Positions 9,090 through 18,772 of a DNA stretch of 64,000 nt are shown in pieces. Numbering within the stretch: the first letter of the stretch is position 1; each line of letters starts with the position of its first letter. This DNA comes from Zooshikella sp050749885. GTDB taxonomy: Bacteria; Pseudomonadota; Gammaproteobacteria; Pseudomonadales; Zooshikellaceae. Under the pieces are notes generated by a model. It ran no database searches and had not been told where the DNA came from. It saw nothing but the letters and a program-made list of their open reading frames with translations. The stretch covers positions 124,001 through 188,000 of the forward strand of contig NZ_JBOIUB010000004.1 in the NCBI RefSeq assembly GCF_050749885.1. Direction: 5' to 3'. Both the position numbers and the translations under genes were made by a program.

Positions 9090-11039
9090 ATGTTAAATAA
9101 TGATGCTCTGCAACAGCTCAAGCAGCTCAAGCAGCAATTAAAATCCCAAAAAGAAATTTTCAACGCTACAGTCAAAGACTCTGGCGCAAAGTCTGGTCAG
9201 GTAATTTTGGACGATGGCCGCCAGATATTTCTTCCCCAGGAAGAAATGCAGAAAGTGTTTCCTCATGACCGCATAAAAGTGACACTTTGTGTTGATAGCA
9301 AAGGACAAGACTTTGCTGAGGTTGAAGAGCTAATTGATTCAACGCTAAGTGAGTTTACTGGGCAAATTATTGGTCGTGGTAAAGCCGTTTTTGTTGAGCC
9401 TGATGTAGGCCGTTTGTCCCGTTGGATATTTATTCCTCCCCATAAGCTATCAGGTGCAAAAGCAGGGGATTTTGTCCGCTGCCGAATCACTCAACACCCC
9501 ATTAAATCAGGAAAGCCTAAGGCTGAAGTCATCAGCATTATTGGTCACCCTGATCAGCCTTATATTGAACATAACTATATTATTGACAAGCATGGACTTG
9601 ATTTAGCTTGGCCTGAGGCTGTGCAAGCTGAAGTAGAAGCGATAGAAACTCAAGCTGAAACATCGATCAACAGTGCTGATCGTAAGGACATGACGGATTT
9701 GTCCTGGCTGACGATTGATGCTGAGTCCACTCAGGATATGGACGATGCGCTGTATGCTGAAGCACTGGCTGAAGGAGGCTGGTTGCTAAGTGTGGCAATC
9801 GCTGACCCCGCATTTTGGATCAAGCCAGAGTCTGCATTAGATGTTGAAGCTCGCAAGCGCAGTACGTCTGTTTATTTACCCAAACAAACAATCCCAATGC
9901 TGCCTGAGTCTCTCTCTCATAACTGGTGCTCATTGGTTCCAAATGAGACGCGACTGGCTATAGTCTGTGAGATGAAAGTAAGCGAGCAGGGTGAAGTTGT
10001 TTCCAGTGAGCTTTATCAGGCTAAAGTACGCTCTCAAGCTAAATTGTCTTACGATGCGGTGAGTGATTACTTAGACGGTGTTGAAGAGAATAGTGTCGCC
10101 ACTGAGAATTCAGAACTGTTACCAGTAATTGATTGCTTGCAACAAGTGCAAGGCGCGCTGAACGCTTACCGTGAACAGCATGCTGTGTGCTTTGAAAATC
10201 GTCCTGATTATTATTTTGAGTTGGATGATCAAGGTAAGATTGCGGCTATTCATCGTCAGCATAGAAGCACTGCAAACCGGCTTGTTGAAGCGTGTATGAT
10301 CGCAGCTAACTGCGCTGCTGCAGAGTTTCTTGCTGAAAAAACCGCTAAGGCTATTTATATTTCTCACAGTGGTGTTCGAAGTGACCGCTTGGAGGATGTC
10401 AAAAAGTTAGTCGCTGAGTTATTGCCTGACTTTGACACAGAGGTTTTAAGTAAGCCTGAGGGTTATCGTCAGCTAATTCATAGCTTGAATGATAAGTCAG
10501 TTGATGTGCCTTTACGTACCATTGTTAGCCGACAGTTGGAGCGTAGTTTGTTTTCGCTAGAACCAGGTTTTCACAGTGGAATGGGGTTTGAGCGTTATAC
10601 CACATTTACTTCACCTATTCGTAAGTATAACGATCTGGTACTGCATCGCATCATTATAGCTTTACTTGAAGAGCAGTCTGTACCTGAGGTTGCTGTGAGT
10701 TTGCTGGATGAGTTACAAGCAGGACAGCAAAAAGCGCGCTTTTCGGCTAATGAAGTAGAGCAATGGTTAAAATGCCAGTTTATGGAAGACAAAGTAGAGC
10801 AAACATTTACTGCAACTGTGGTGCAGGTTAATCCATTTGGAGTACTGGCGCGGTTGGATGACTTCGGAATAGATGGATTTGTTGACCTGCGTCGTAAAGA
10901 GCCAAAATTTGCTTATGACCCATTGTATCAGCAGACAAGTAATGGAGAGCAGCAGTTTAAGTTGGATCAGTCAATAGAGGTTAAAGTATCGGCTGTGGAT
11001 ATGAAACGTCGAAACTTAAAATTGACGCTTGTCTCTTAG
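9090..11039 (+). CDS. rnb: exoribonuclease II (RNase II family)
   Basis: At 649 residues it matches the usual RNase II length (E. coli 644). It contains the metal-binding acidic cluster of the RNB domain (DAESTQDMDDALYAE, about residues 210-224) and the conserved TFTSPIRKYNDLVLHR region (about 508-523), with cold-shock-like domains before it and an S1-type domain at the C-terminus (FTATVVQVNPFGVLARL onward). It degrades RNA 3' to 5' processively. The gene stands alone and is followed by a strong terminator. RNase R is less likely because it is longer and has a basic tail. Confidence 0.92.
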   Translation: MLNNDALQQLKQLKQQLKSQKEIFNATVKDSGAKSGQVILDDGRQIFLPQEEMQKVFPHDRIKVTLCVDSKGQDFAEVEELIDSTLSEFTGQIIGRGKAVFVEPDVGRLSRWIFIPPHKLSGAKAGDFVRCRITQHPIKSGKPKAEVISIIGHPDQPYIEHNYIIDKHGLDLAWPEAVQAEVEAIETQAETSINSADRKDMTDLSWLTIDAESTQDMDDALYAEALAEGGWLLSVAIADPAFWIKPESALDVEARKRSTSVYLPKQTIPMLPESLSHNWCSLVPNETRLAIVCEMKVSEQGEVVSSELYQAKVRSQAKLSYDAVSDYLDGVEENSVATENSELLPVIDCLQQVQGALNAYREQHAVCFENRPDYYFELDDQGKIAAIHRQHRSTANRLVEACMIAANCAAAEFLAEKTAKAIYISHSGVRSDRLEDVKKLVAELLPDFDTEVLSKPEGYRQLIHSLNDKSVDVPLRTIVSRQLERSLFSLEPGFHSGMGFERYTTFTSPIRKYNDLVLHRIIIALLEEQSVPEVAVSLLDELQAGQQKARFSANEVEQWLKCQFMEDKVEQTFTATVVQVNPFGVLARLDDFGIDGFVDLRRKEPKFAYDPLYQQTSNGEQQFKLDQSIEVKVSAVDMKRRNLKLTLVS

Positions 11040-11080
11040 TTAATTATGCACAATGCAGCATTAAGTGTTGTGTAGAACAA

Positions 11081-11110
11081 AAAAGCCAGCTTATTGCTGG
11101 CTTCTTTTTT
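11081..11110 (+). terminator. rho-independent terminator of rnb
   Basis: An 8-bp perfect stem AAGCCAGC/GCTGGCTT (11083-11090, 11096-11103) with loop TTATT and a tail of C plus six T. The A-run before the stem would let it act in both directions. Confidence 0.9.
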
Positions 11111-11167
11111 GGATAATCAGTGCTTAGTGTGATTTGCTTCTTAATATATCCAAAGTAGAGATAATTA

Positions 11168-11515
11168 TTAACTGTAAAGTTCAAGGGCCTTCTTACTTAA
11201 GGTAGGCCGTCCTTTCTTGATTTTTATTGATGTAGGAAGCTCCCCATTCCAGTACGGCATAATGTTATCAATGATATTTTCCAGCGTCATTGGCCAGGGA
11301 GTTTCAAGGGTTTCACACGGGCAGAATATTGCCTCCAATGCGTCAAATAAGGCACTTGGAGGTGTGTTGTAGTCACTTAAGTCAAACTCTTCAGTTAGCG
11401 TTAGCTTACTGAATTCTTGGCTGTAAAAGTGTTTGACGGTTTGAAATACTATTTCTCTTACAAAGGCTCGGTTATCAGAATGACAACCTGGCAGTATTTC
11501 CCGGCAGATATTCAT
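11168..11515 (-). CDS. hypothetical protein
   Basis: The frame opens at TTG 11566 and has an ATG at 11557, but GAGGAG lies six bases upstream of ATG 11515, giving MNICREILPG and a 115-residue product. Helical, with a Cys pair (FCPCE) near the middle and a basic end (KIKKGRPTLSKKALELYS). No family recognised. The tail GRPTLSKKAL resembles short basic motifs of DNA-binding or regulatory proteins, too little to assign a role. It faces rnb tail to tail across the terminator region. Confidence 0.6.
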   Translation of the reverse strand: MNICREILPGCHSDNRAFVREIVFQTVKHFYSQEFSKLTLTEEFDLSDYNTPPSALFDALEAIFCPCETLETPWPMTLENIIDNIMPYWNGELPTSIKIKKGRPTLSKKALELYS

Positions 11516-11566
11516 AACGGGCTCCTCTGCGCGACAATCACCTTTTTGGGCGAGCATATCAATCAA

Positions 11567-11986
11567 TGTTTTTCGTTGTAAAACAATTTATCTAAGGCGC
11601 TCGATTTTATGTGACATCTGTAGTGAAATTCAATGTGAAAAACTGCATAATTCTTTTCATTATACGACCTGGCATATAGGGTAAGAAGAAAACCCGCCTT
11701 TTATGCATAACTAGCCAACTTGAGATAAACATTTTCATTGGCCGTGATTGATTCACATAGGCTTGTTTATCACGAGGTGGTTTAGCTTAAATCTACCCTT
11801 GCTCTGACTTCCCTACCTTAATAAATAACAGCATAAATCATGCCTGTTCAGCCTGATTTACATGGCTAGAAAGGTTATGACAATGACTAACATATTGAGC
11901 ATGTTGTCAGACAATGTTAAGAAAACCCTTTCACAAGCGCTTGCAACTGTGTATCTCTAAATTTATGGCACGCTTGTATTGCAGGA
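11567..11986. other. spacer between a hypothetical gene and amrA
   Basis: About 420 bases with no supported gene or clear terminator. It holds the upstream region of the minus-strand hypothetical gene and the region downstream of amrA. Confidence 0.4.
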
Positions 11987-12577
11987 TTATGTTGATATTA
12001 CTGAGTTTTTAGGAGGGGCAGCGAAGTGTTCCACTGTGTAGTGATAGGCTTTGAGCGTGTCAGACCAATAGTCAAAAGGTAGTCCTGCTTTTTCTTTCAA
12101 ATGCTGTAAAAAATGTTGCCGGTCAGGTAATTGTTGCCAAACCTGAGGTAAAAAAGTTGCCCGGCGGCCATTATCTTCGATAGTCAAACCATCAATCATA
12201 GGCTTTAGTTGTCGTAGCAGGTCATCTTCAGAGATAAATTGCATGGGTTTCTGTGGAGATAGTACTGAAATCTCAATGGTGAGTAGAGGCAGTTCTGCGG
12301 AACTGATATTCACAAAGCGAAAATCATGAAAAGCACTGGCATAAGCGTTATGAGCAATTTCAATGACTAAAGGTCGAGAAGGGGTTAACGAACCAATACA
12401 GCCACGAAGCTGGTGTTTTCGCAATAAAGTCACAAAAGCGCTGCGAATAGCTTGAAGGGGTTCAGGATACTGCGCTTCATCAACAGGTATTTCATGGTGA
12501 TGTTGCAGACCATACTCAATGCTCTGAAAAGCAAGATCAAGTAGTAACTCTTGATGGCTGGGGCTAATGGAGGACAT
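11987..12577 (-). CDS. amrA: AmmeMemoRadiSam system protein A (AMMECR1 family)
   Basis: A 196-residue protein with the AMMECR1 signature LRGCIGSL (about residues 57-64), then AYASAFHDFRF and LTIEISVLS, matching the AMMECR1/AmmA domain over its full length. ATG 12577 has AGGAT about ten bases upstream; a GTG two codons earlier is also possible. It overlaps the 3' end of amrB, so the two are translated from one message. The family is linked with Memo-like and radical SAM partners across bacteria and archaea, but the reaction of the system is not established. Confidence 0.9.
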   Translation of the reverse strand: MSSISPSHQELLLDLAFQSIEYGLQHHHEIPVDEAQYPEPLQAIRSAFVTLLRKHQLRGCIGSLTPSRPLVIEIAHNAYASAFHDFRFVNISSAELPLLTIEISVLSPQKPMQFISEDDLLRQLKPMIDGLTIEDNGRRATFLPQVWQQLPDRQHFLQHLKEKAGLPFDYWSDTLKAYHYTVEHFAAPPKNSVIST

Positions 12578-13352
12578 AAGCACCGTATCCTACAACAGCA
12601 TCTGTTGAACCTGCAGTATCACCAGAGTTACGCAAATCAACGGAGGTTGCTGTTAAGTGGTGTTGTGCAGCACATAATAGTGCGCCATTAAGGGGAAAGC
12701 AGCCACATGCCTGTTCACCATTAAGATTATGGCTAAGTTTAAGAATCTTGTGCGTAGTTTCTGTATCAAGTTGTTTAGCCGTCATATAGTCATGGTAATG
12801 GCTGAGATCAGAACTAATCACAAAGAGTGTTTCAGGTCCACCCCATAACTTATTGATGACATTGGCAACCTGATCAGCACTGGCTAAACCAACCACTATT
12901 GGGACTAATGTAAAATGCTCCAGCATAAGCTGTAAAAAGGGCAGTTGGACTTCAAGGGAGTGTTCATACCGATGAGCCTGGTCTGTAGAAATAACCCCTG
13001 CACAGCCTGATATGGCCTCAACGGCTGTTAGATCAATAGGAATGACACCTAATGGTGTTTTAAAGGCTTCACTTTCAGATAGTGCTAGCCCTTGAAAAGC
13101 AAACCGGTGTGAAGGTCCTAATAAAATGACACGTTGATAAGTACCAGCAAATGGCTTTAACCGTTGGTAAGCTGATGCCGCAATAGGCCCTGAATAAATG
13201 TAACCTGCATGAGGGACAATAATCATTTTTGGGGGAGATGACTCAGCCTTACACGCTGCCACTTCAGCCAGCATTTCATGAATACTTCGCTGTAAATGTT
13301 CTGCTTGAGCAGGGTAAAACATTCCCGCCACAGCAGGCTCTCGGATAGACAT
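12564..13352 (-). CDS. amrB: AmmeMemoRadiSam system protein B (Memo family)
   Basis: A 262-residue Memo-family protein. It shows VPHAGYIYSGP (about 47-57), LLGPSHRFAFQG (about 78-89) and the RYEHSLEVQLPFLQ block (about 129-142); the His residues in these motifs are the metal-site positions of the family, related to extradiol dioxygenases. GGAGG lies five bases before ATG 13352. It overlaps amrA by 14 bases and runs divergently from amrS. Human MEMO1 is a homologue. What the bacterial enzyme does is unknown. Confidence 0.9.
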   Translation of the reverse strand: MSIREPAVAGMFYPAQAEHLQRSIHEMLAEVAACKAESSPPKMIIVPHAGYIYSGPIAASAYQRLKPFAGTYQRVILLGPSHRFAFQGLALSESEAFKTPLGVIPIDLTAVEAISGCAGVISTDQAHRYEHSLEVQLPFLQLMLEHFTLVPIVVGLASADQVANVINKLWGGPETLFVISSDLSHYHDYMTAKQLDTETTHKILKLSHNLNGEQACGCFPLNGALLCAAQHHLTATSVDLRNSGDTAGSTDAVVGYGAYVLH

Positions 13353-13530
13353 GGCACCCTCCTCAGCTGGCGGTAAGCTCGTTCCCCACCATCATGATTA
13401 GGTTAGGTTTAATAAGTTCTGACTGATAACGTAACCAAACCATATAGTGCTACGAGTATATACTTATAATTATAGTCAGCATTATAGCCTCGCTAGTTTG
13501 CGTTTGGATTAAATCCAAAGGAGGTGAGTG
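13353..13530. promoter_or_regulatory. divergent promoter region of amrBA and amrS
   Basis: The 178-base gap must drive both directions of the three-gene system. At its right end, AAAGGAGGTGA (13517-13527) is a near-complete complement to the 16S 3' end and marks ATG 13531 as the amrS start. Individual -35/-10 boxes were not clear enough to call. Confidence 0.5.
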
Positions 13531-14631
13531 ATGGCCGAGTCATCATCATCAGTAACTCAGGAAACGGTTACTACTCAATATTGGCATGAACTGGAAGATG
13601 GACGTATTCAGTGTGACCTTTGTCCCCGTCATTGCCGTGTGAGAGAAGGGCAGCGAGGATTATGCTTTGTCAGAGCCTGTGAAGACCACCAGATTAAACT
13701 GGTCAGTTATGGACGTTCTAGTGGTTTTTGTGTAGACCCTATTGAGAAAAAGCCACTTAATCACTTTTTACCCGGTACGCCTGTTTTATCCTTTGGTACA
13801 GCGGGTTGTAATCTGGCCTGTAAGTTTTGCCAGAACTGGGATATGAGCAAATCCCGCGAAATGGATACGTTAGCGGATAGTGCTTCTCCACAGCAGTTGG
13901 CTCAGGCTGCTAAGCGTCTAGGGTGTCGCAGTATTGCTTATACCTACAATGATCCTGTGATCTTCATGGAGTATGCGCTCGATGTCGCTGCAGCTTGTCG
14001 CGAAGAAGGGATAAATTCGGTTGCGGTAACAGCAGGATATATTTGTTCTGAGCCTCGTGAGCCTTTTTTTGCTGCGATGGATGCTGCGAATGTGGACTTA
14101 AAGGGTTTTACCGAGCGATTTTATAAAAAAATCTGTGGGGGTGCGTTGGCTCCCGTACTGGAGACATTGGAATATCTTTACCATGAGACGGATGTGTGGT
14201 TTGAAATCACCACATTATTGATTCCTGATGAAAATGATAGTGACGTTGAGCTGCAAGAAATGACGCAGTGGGTAATTGAGCATTTAGGCCCTGATGTACC
14301 CATGCACTTCACTGCATTTCATCCAGACTGGAAAATGCAGGATAAACCTAGAACACCCGCTGCGACCCTCACTCGCGCAAGAGCGATTGCAATGCAAAAT
14401 GGTATTCGTTATGCCTACACTGGGAATGTTCACGATTTACAAGGTAGTAGCACATATTGTCACCAGTGTGGTGAGTGTTTGATAGAGCGTGACTGGTATC
14501 AACTGGGTGAGTGGCGGCTTGATACTACGGGTCATTGCTTACGCTGTAGTACGTTACTTCCTGGTCGGTTTGAAGCTCAGCCTGGGTGCTGGGGTGCTAT
14601 GCGTCAGCCTGTTCGCTTAAAAGCAAGCTAA
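13531..14631 (+). CDS. amrS: AmmeMemoRadiSam system radical SAM enzyme
   Basis: Radical SAM protein with the cluster motif C93-NLA-C97-KF-C100, of the PflA-like AmmeMemoRadiSam type. An N-terminal C28-xx-C-xxx-C-(9)-C45 set may bind a second metal or cluster. The C-terminus has a zinc-ribbon-like pair (YCHQCGEC and HCLRC) that is often present in this family. The ribosome site is exceptionally strong and selects ATG 13531; a GTG overlaps it at 13528. It produces a 5'-deoxyadenosyl radical from SAM; the substrate is unknown. It pairs with the divergent amrBA genes. Confidence 0.92.
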   Translation: MAESSSSVTQETVTTQYWHELEDGRIQCDLCPRHCRVREGQRGLCFVRACEDHQIKLVSYGRSSGFCVDPIEKKPLNHFLPGTPVLSFGTAGCNLACKFCQNWDMSKSREMDTLADSASPQQLAQAAKRLGCRSIAYTYNDPVIFMEYALDVAAACREEGINSVAVTAGYICSEPREPFFAAMDAANVDLKGFTERFYKKICGGALAPVLETLEYLYHETDVWFEITTLLIPDENDSDVELQEMTQWVIEHLGPDVPMHFTAFHPDWKMQDKPRTPAATLTRARAIAMQNGIRYAYTGNVHDLQGSSTYCHQCGECLIERDWYQLGEWRLDTTGHCLRCSTLLPGRFEAQPGCWGAMRQPVRLKAS

Positions 14632-14666
14632 GCCTGTAAATCTTCGTAAGAAGTAATATTACAGGC
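14632..14666. terminator. hairpin between amrS and the convergent gene
   Basis: GCCTGTAA (14632-14639) pairs with TTACAGGC (14659-14666), with an inner CTTC/GAAG stem around GTAA. There is no good T-tract, so termination is likely but weak, possibly acting in both directions. Confidence 0.45.
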
Positions 14667-14682
14667 AAGGTTGATTAAATGA

Positions 14683-15135
14683 TTAAAGGTCATGCATGCG
14701 CAGCATTGATAATACAAAGCGTTTTTTGCGTTGTTTTTCTTGCATTAATAAATTCTCAAGGGCCTCTTTGGCAGCAGTTGACTTGCAATGATTGGCTAAT
14801 TGTTCATAAAGGCTGATGAGGCGGTCATCAAGTTCAAGCGCAATACGCATAACCTGCTCTTCACTTAAATCTGGAGAAGGGGGTTGCTCCAGTGTAAGCA
14901 GTAAAGGGTCGTCCTGAATATCTTGAAACCAAGCATTGAGTACGCCGTAGGGAGCGTCTTTCTCGTATTGCAACAGTTCATTACTGATGTGATTTTCGTG
15001 CTCAGCCAGATAGTCGAGAATCAGTTTTACTCGCTGCTGTAAAACGTTATCACTCAGTTGGGTGTAATAGTTACCCATTTGTTTATGGGCATTTATAAGA
15101 TAATCAAGTACATCTTTTAGCTGTTTGAACCGCAT
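14683..15135 (-). CDS. helical ferritin-like/hemerythrin-like protein of unknown function
   Basis: A 150-residue all-helical protein. ATG 15135 is chosen because GGAG lies nine bases upstream; a GTG at 15150 is in frame. Glu and His residues spaced along long helices (YLAEHENHISNEL, LDDRLISLYEQLANHCKST) suggest a four-helix bundle of the ferritin or hemerythrin type. The canonical ExxH metal pairs are not clear, so metal binding is unproven. Convergent with amrS. Confidence 0.6.
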   Translation of the reverse strand: MRFKQLKDVLDYLINAHKQMGNYYTQLSDNVLQQRVKLILDYLAEHENHISNELLQYEKDAPYGVLNAWFQDIQDDPLLLTLEQPPSPDLSEEQVMRIALELDDRLISLYEQLANHCKSTAAKEALENLLMQEKQRKKRFVLSMLRMHDL

Positions 15136-15436
15136 AGTTGTTAACTCCACATCAATCCCTGAATCTATTTAGCGTTGACGCTATTGGGTAATAATTTAAT
15201 AGGTCTTCGTGAAGTTTTTCCCGTTATAAGTCAAATCATTGTCATATTGCTTAGGGCCTTGAACATTATTCAATGTCTCTTGTAACTATAGTGCAAAACA
15301 TCGCTTGCTTGTTGCTGTAGTGGGGGATTTTCGCTAGGGTGCTTGCACCTGAAAAAGAGCAGGAAAGATCATCTAGCAGTTTAAAGCATGACGTTAAGAC
15401 AGTATCTCGTCGTGTTTTTATTAAGAGGAGTCGTTG
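15136..15436. other. divergent spacer upstream of the tricorn-like gene
   Basis: About 300 bases between two divergent genes. TTGAAC at 15259-15264 followed by an AT-rich -10-like stretch near 15283-15292 could be a plus-strand promoter, but the spacing is uncertain. Confidence 0.3.
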
Positions 15437-18400
15437 ATGAGGCTGTGGAGCTGGCTGGCATTCATAAGCAGTGTGTGCGTTGGACAACTTAATGTGGTTA
15501 TGGCCAGTGGAGCTGTTAGCCCATCTGAACAGAGCTCAGTTCAAAAAACGTCAATACAGCAGGATGCGCTAAAAAACGCAAATAACACGCAGTGGATTCG
15601 GTATGCCCAAGTATCTCCAAATGGTAAGACCATTGCTTTTAGTGCCTATGGTGATATTTATATTGTTGGGGTTGAAGGTGGTATTGCCCAGCCTCTGACG
15701 GTGACTGATAGTTATGAATTTCATCCAATTTGGTCAGAAGACAGTCAGACGTTAGCCTTTGCTTCTGATCGCACAGGTAATTTTGATATTTATGTTATGG
15801 CTGTGAATGGGGGGGGGGCTAAAAGACTTACTTTTCATAGCGCAGATGATATTCCTACTGATTTTATCCGTAATGGAAAAGCTGTTTTATTTAATTCTGC
15901 TCGACTAGATAATCCGGAAAGTGCGCAGTATCCCAGTACAAGGTTTCCAGAGCTTTATCAAGTAAGTGTTGATGGAGGAATGCCTAAACAATTATTGACG
16001 GTACCTGCGCTCGAAGCTCGGATGGATAACACTGGGCAGCGAATGTTGTATGTGGATAAAAAGAGTGCTGAAAACCCATGGCGTAAACATCAACGTTCGG
16101 CAGCAACACGGGATATTTGGCTGAAAACGAGTGAAACTCAACAACAACTGACACAGTTTGATGGCAGTGATATTACGCCACTATGGGATGTTGATCAGCA
16201 AGGGATGCTTTATCTCAGTGAGTCGAGTGGTTCGTTTAATGTCTGGCGAAAAACATTTAATGATTCTGCACCTCAGCAAGTCACCTTTCATAAAACACAT
16301 CCAGTACGTTTTTTATCACAGGATAATGCAGGTAACCTTGTTTACACATGGCATGGACAACTTTTTCGTTTAGCTAAAGGAGAGAAATCACCTAAAGCGA
16401 TTGATGTACAGTTTAGGAGTGATCGAGGTAACAGTAAGTCTCAGCCTGGTGTTCATCATGTGACAGAGTATGTGCCATCGCCGAATGGCCGAGAAGTGGC
16501 CTTTATTATGCGAGGTGATGTTTATGTGACTTCACTCGATTATCCTACGATAAAACGTATTACTGACACGCCAGAAGAAGAACAAGGTTTAAGTTTTTCA
16601 CCTGATGGCAAAACACTGGTTTATGCCAGTGAGCGTCAAGGTAGTTGGAATATATATCAGGTCACCAAACAGCAGACGAGTGAAGCATTCTTTTTTAGCA
16701 GCACCGTTTTACAAGAGAAAGCAGTGTTGGATACAAAAGATGATTTAATGCAGCCAGCATTTTCACCTGATGGCAAATACCTGGCACTGCTAAGTAATCG
16801 TAATGAAGTAAAACTCTACAATTTACAAACCAAAAAATTACGGACGCTATTGGCTCCCCATTATTCATACTCTTATGAAGATGGAGATATGTGGTTTCAG
16901 TGGTCTCCTGATAGTCAGTGGCTTGCGTATCATTATGATGATGCACGCTGGATGAAAGAGGTTGGTTTAATTAAAGCCGATGGTAAACAGCCGCCGATTA
17001 ATTTAAGCCTTTCAGGCTACGCAGATACTGATCCAATGTGGGCCATGCATGGAAATGCCGTGATTTGGCTGACGGCAAAGTATGGTCGTCGTAACCATGG
17101 TAGCTGGGGGGCTGACATGGATATGATGGGCGTCTTTTTAAATCAGAAGACATTGAATGCGTTTGCGAAATCGGATGAAGACCGCGAGTTGGCATTACAG
17201 GAGTCTGAAGCTGAAGAAGAGAATGAAAAGTCGGCTGAACAGCAAAAAGGAAAAAATAATGAAGAAGAGCCGCAGTTAGAACGTATTCATGTTGAAAGAG
17301 AAGGACTGGATACCAGAATTCGCCGTTTGACATTGCACTCTTCTGAGCTCGCGGGTGGCTATTTAACTAATGATGGGTCCAAGTTGTATTACTTAAGCCG
17401 TTTTGAAGATGGCTTTGATTTATGGGTGCATGAGTTTGAAAATGAAAGCACCTATAAATTTATTGATTTAAATGCACACAACGTTGTATTTACGGTGTTA
17501 CCCAATGAAGAGCAGGCTATTGGGTTATTAGATGGTCAACTAGTTCAAATAGACTTAATCAACGGACGACCTACGCCTATAGATACAGTGGTTGATATTA
17601 CGACCAAGCCTGATGCCGAGTATCAGTATTTGCTTGAACATATTTGGCGGTTAATGAAAACCAAGTTTTACCGCAAAGATATGCATGGGGTTGACTGGGA
17701 TTTTTATTACCAAGCCTATCAGTCAAAACTGGTGAGTATAAATAATGGTCATGACTTTAGTGAGCTTGTCAGTGAAATGCTGGGAGAGCTAAATGCATCT
17801 CATACGGGCAGTAGCTATCATAGCCCTCAGCGAGGGGAGCAAACGGGGTCACTTGGTGTGTACTGGGCATGGGATGATTCAGCCCAAGGTTTACGCATAA
17901 CTGATGTCTTACCCAATAACCCCTTTGTATTGGCTGACCAGCCGATTCAAGTTGGTGATTTAATCGTTGCTATTAATGGCCGAACACTAACGGCAGATCA
18001 AAACCCATATGCTTTGTTGAACCAACAAGTTGGAAAGCGGGTTTTGATTGAGTGGCGACCTAAAGCAAATGATAAAAAATATAACCGAAGAACTAAGCCA
18101 TTACCTAAGACGCGACAACGAGTCATTAGACCAATGACGCTTGGTGATGAAGAGTATTTAGCTTATCAGCGCTGGGTGCAACGACAACGTGAACAAGTTG
18201 AAAAACACTCATCAGGTCAAATAGGCTATATCCATATCCAGCGTATGAATGATGCAAGCTTTCGTGATACGTATGCTGAAATTTTAGGAAGACAGCAGTC
18301 ACGGAAAGCGATGGTGATTGATACTCGTTATAATTTGGGCGGCTGGCTACATGATGACTTGGCCATGTTATTTTCGGGGCAGCGCTATTTAGAGTTTGTT

Positions 18401-18772
18401 CCTCGTGGTCGTGTAGTAGGCTCTGATGCACATCGTCGTTGGCAGAAGCCTTCAATTGTTGTGATGAACGAAGCAAATTACTCAGATGCACATATTTTCC
18501 CTTATGTTTATAAAGAATTGGGCCTTGGTCAGTTGGTGGGGAGACCTGTACCTGGAACAGGAACCGCCGTGTGGTGGAAAACGCTTTATACGGAAGACAT
18601 TATTTTTGGTATACCACAGGTTGGCGTGAGAGGCATTGACGGACAGTTGTTGGAAAACCAGGAATTACGTCCTGATTTCCCTATGGCTAATGACCCAGAT
18701 CAGCTTGTGAAAGGGGTTGATCAGCAGCTGTTAAAAGCAGTGGATGTATTACTGAAGTCTACTAAGCAGTAG
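15437..18772 (+). CDS. exported tricorn-type S41 serine protease
   Basis: An 1111-residue homologue of the tricorn protease. ATG 15437 follows GAGGAG (15425-15430) with six bases between; the N-terminus is a signal peptide ending near VMASGA. Domains in order: two TolB-like beta-propellers (repeated SPDGK and SDRTGNFDIY motifs, about 50-560), an acidic linker (about 588-615), a PDZ domain (about 790-870) and a C-terminal S41 core with VIDTRYNLGGW and the probable nucleophile S1016 in NYSDAHIFPY. It probably degrades peptides in the periplasm. A run of ten G at 15809-15818 encodes Gly-Gly-Gly in the first propeller and could slip during replication. Confidence 0.9.
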   Translation: MRLWSWLAFISSVCVGQLNVVMASGAVSPSEQSSVQKTSIQQDALKNANNTQWIRYAQVSPNGKTIAFSAYGDIYIVGVEGGIAQPLTVTDSYEFHPIWSEDSQTLAFASDRTGNFDIYVMAVNGGGAKRLTFHSADDIPTDFIRNGKAVLFNSARLDNPESAQYPSTRFPELYQVSVDGGMPKQLLTVPALEARMDNTGQRMLYVDKKSAENPWRKHQRSAATRDIWLKTSETQQQLTQFDGSDITPLWDVDQQGMLYLSESSGSFNVWRKTFNDSAPQQVTFHKTHPVRFLSQDNAGNLVYTWHGQLFRLAKGEKSPKAIDVQFRSDRGNSKSQPGVHHVTEYVPSPNGREVAFIMRGDVYVTSLDYPTIKRITDTPEEEQGLSFSPDGKTLVYASERQGSWNIYQVTKQQTSEAFFFSSTVLQEKAVLDTKDDLMQPAFSPDGKYLALLSNRNEVKLYNLQTKKLRTLLAPHYSYSYEDGDMWFQWSPDSQWLAYHYDDARWMKEVGLIKADGKQPPINLSLSGYADTDPMWAMHGNAVIWLTAKYGRRNHGSWGADMDMMGVFLNQKTLNAFAKSDEDRELALQESEAEEENEKSAEQQKGKNNEEEPQLERIHVEREGLDTRIRRLTLHSSELAGGYLTNDGSKLYYLSRFEDGFDLWVHEFENESTYKFIDLNAHNVVFTVLPNEEQAIGLLDGQLVQIDLINGRPTPIDTVVDITTKPDAEYQYLLEHIWRLMKTKFYRKDMHGVDWDFYYQAYQSKLVSINNGHDFSELVSEMLGELNASHTGSSYHSPQRGEQTGSLGVYWAWDDSAQGLRITDVLPNNPFVLADQPIQVGDLIVAINGRTLTADQNPYALLNQQVGKRVLIEWRPKANDKKYNRRTKPLPKTRQRVIRPMTLGDEEYLAYQRWVQRQREQVEKHSSGQIGYIHIQRMNDASFRDTYAEILGRQQSRKAMVIDTRYNLGGWLHDDLAMLFSGQRYLEFVPRGRVVGSDAHRRWQKPSIVVMNEANYSDAHIFPYVYKELGLGQLVGRPVPGTGTAVWWKTLYTEDIIFGIPQVGVRGIDGQLLENQELRPDFPMANDPDQLVKGVDQQLLKAVDVLLKSTKQ

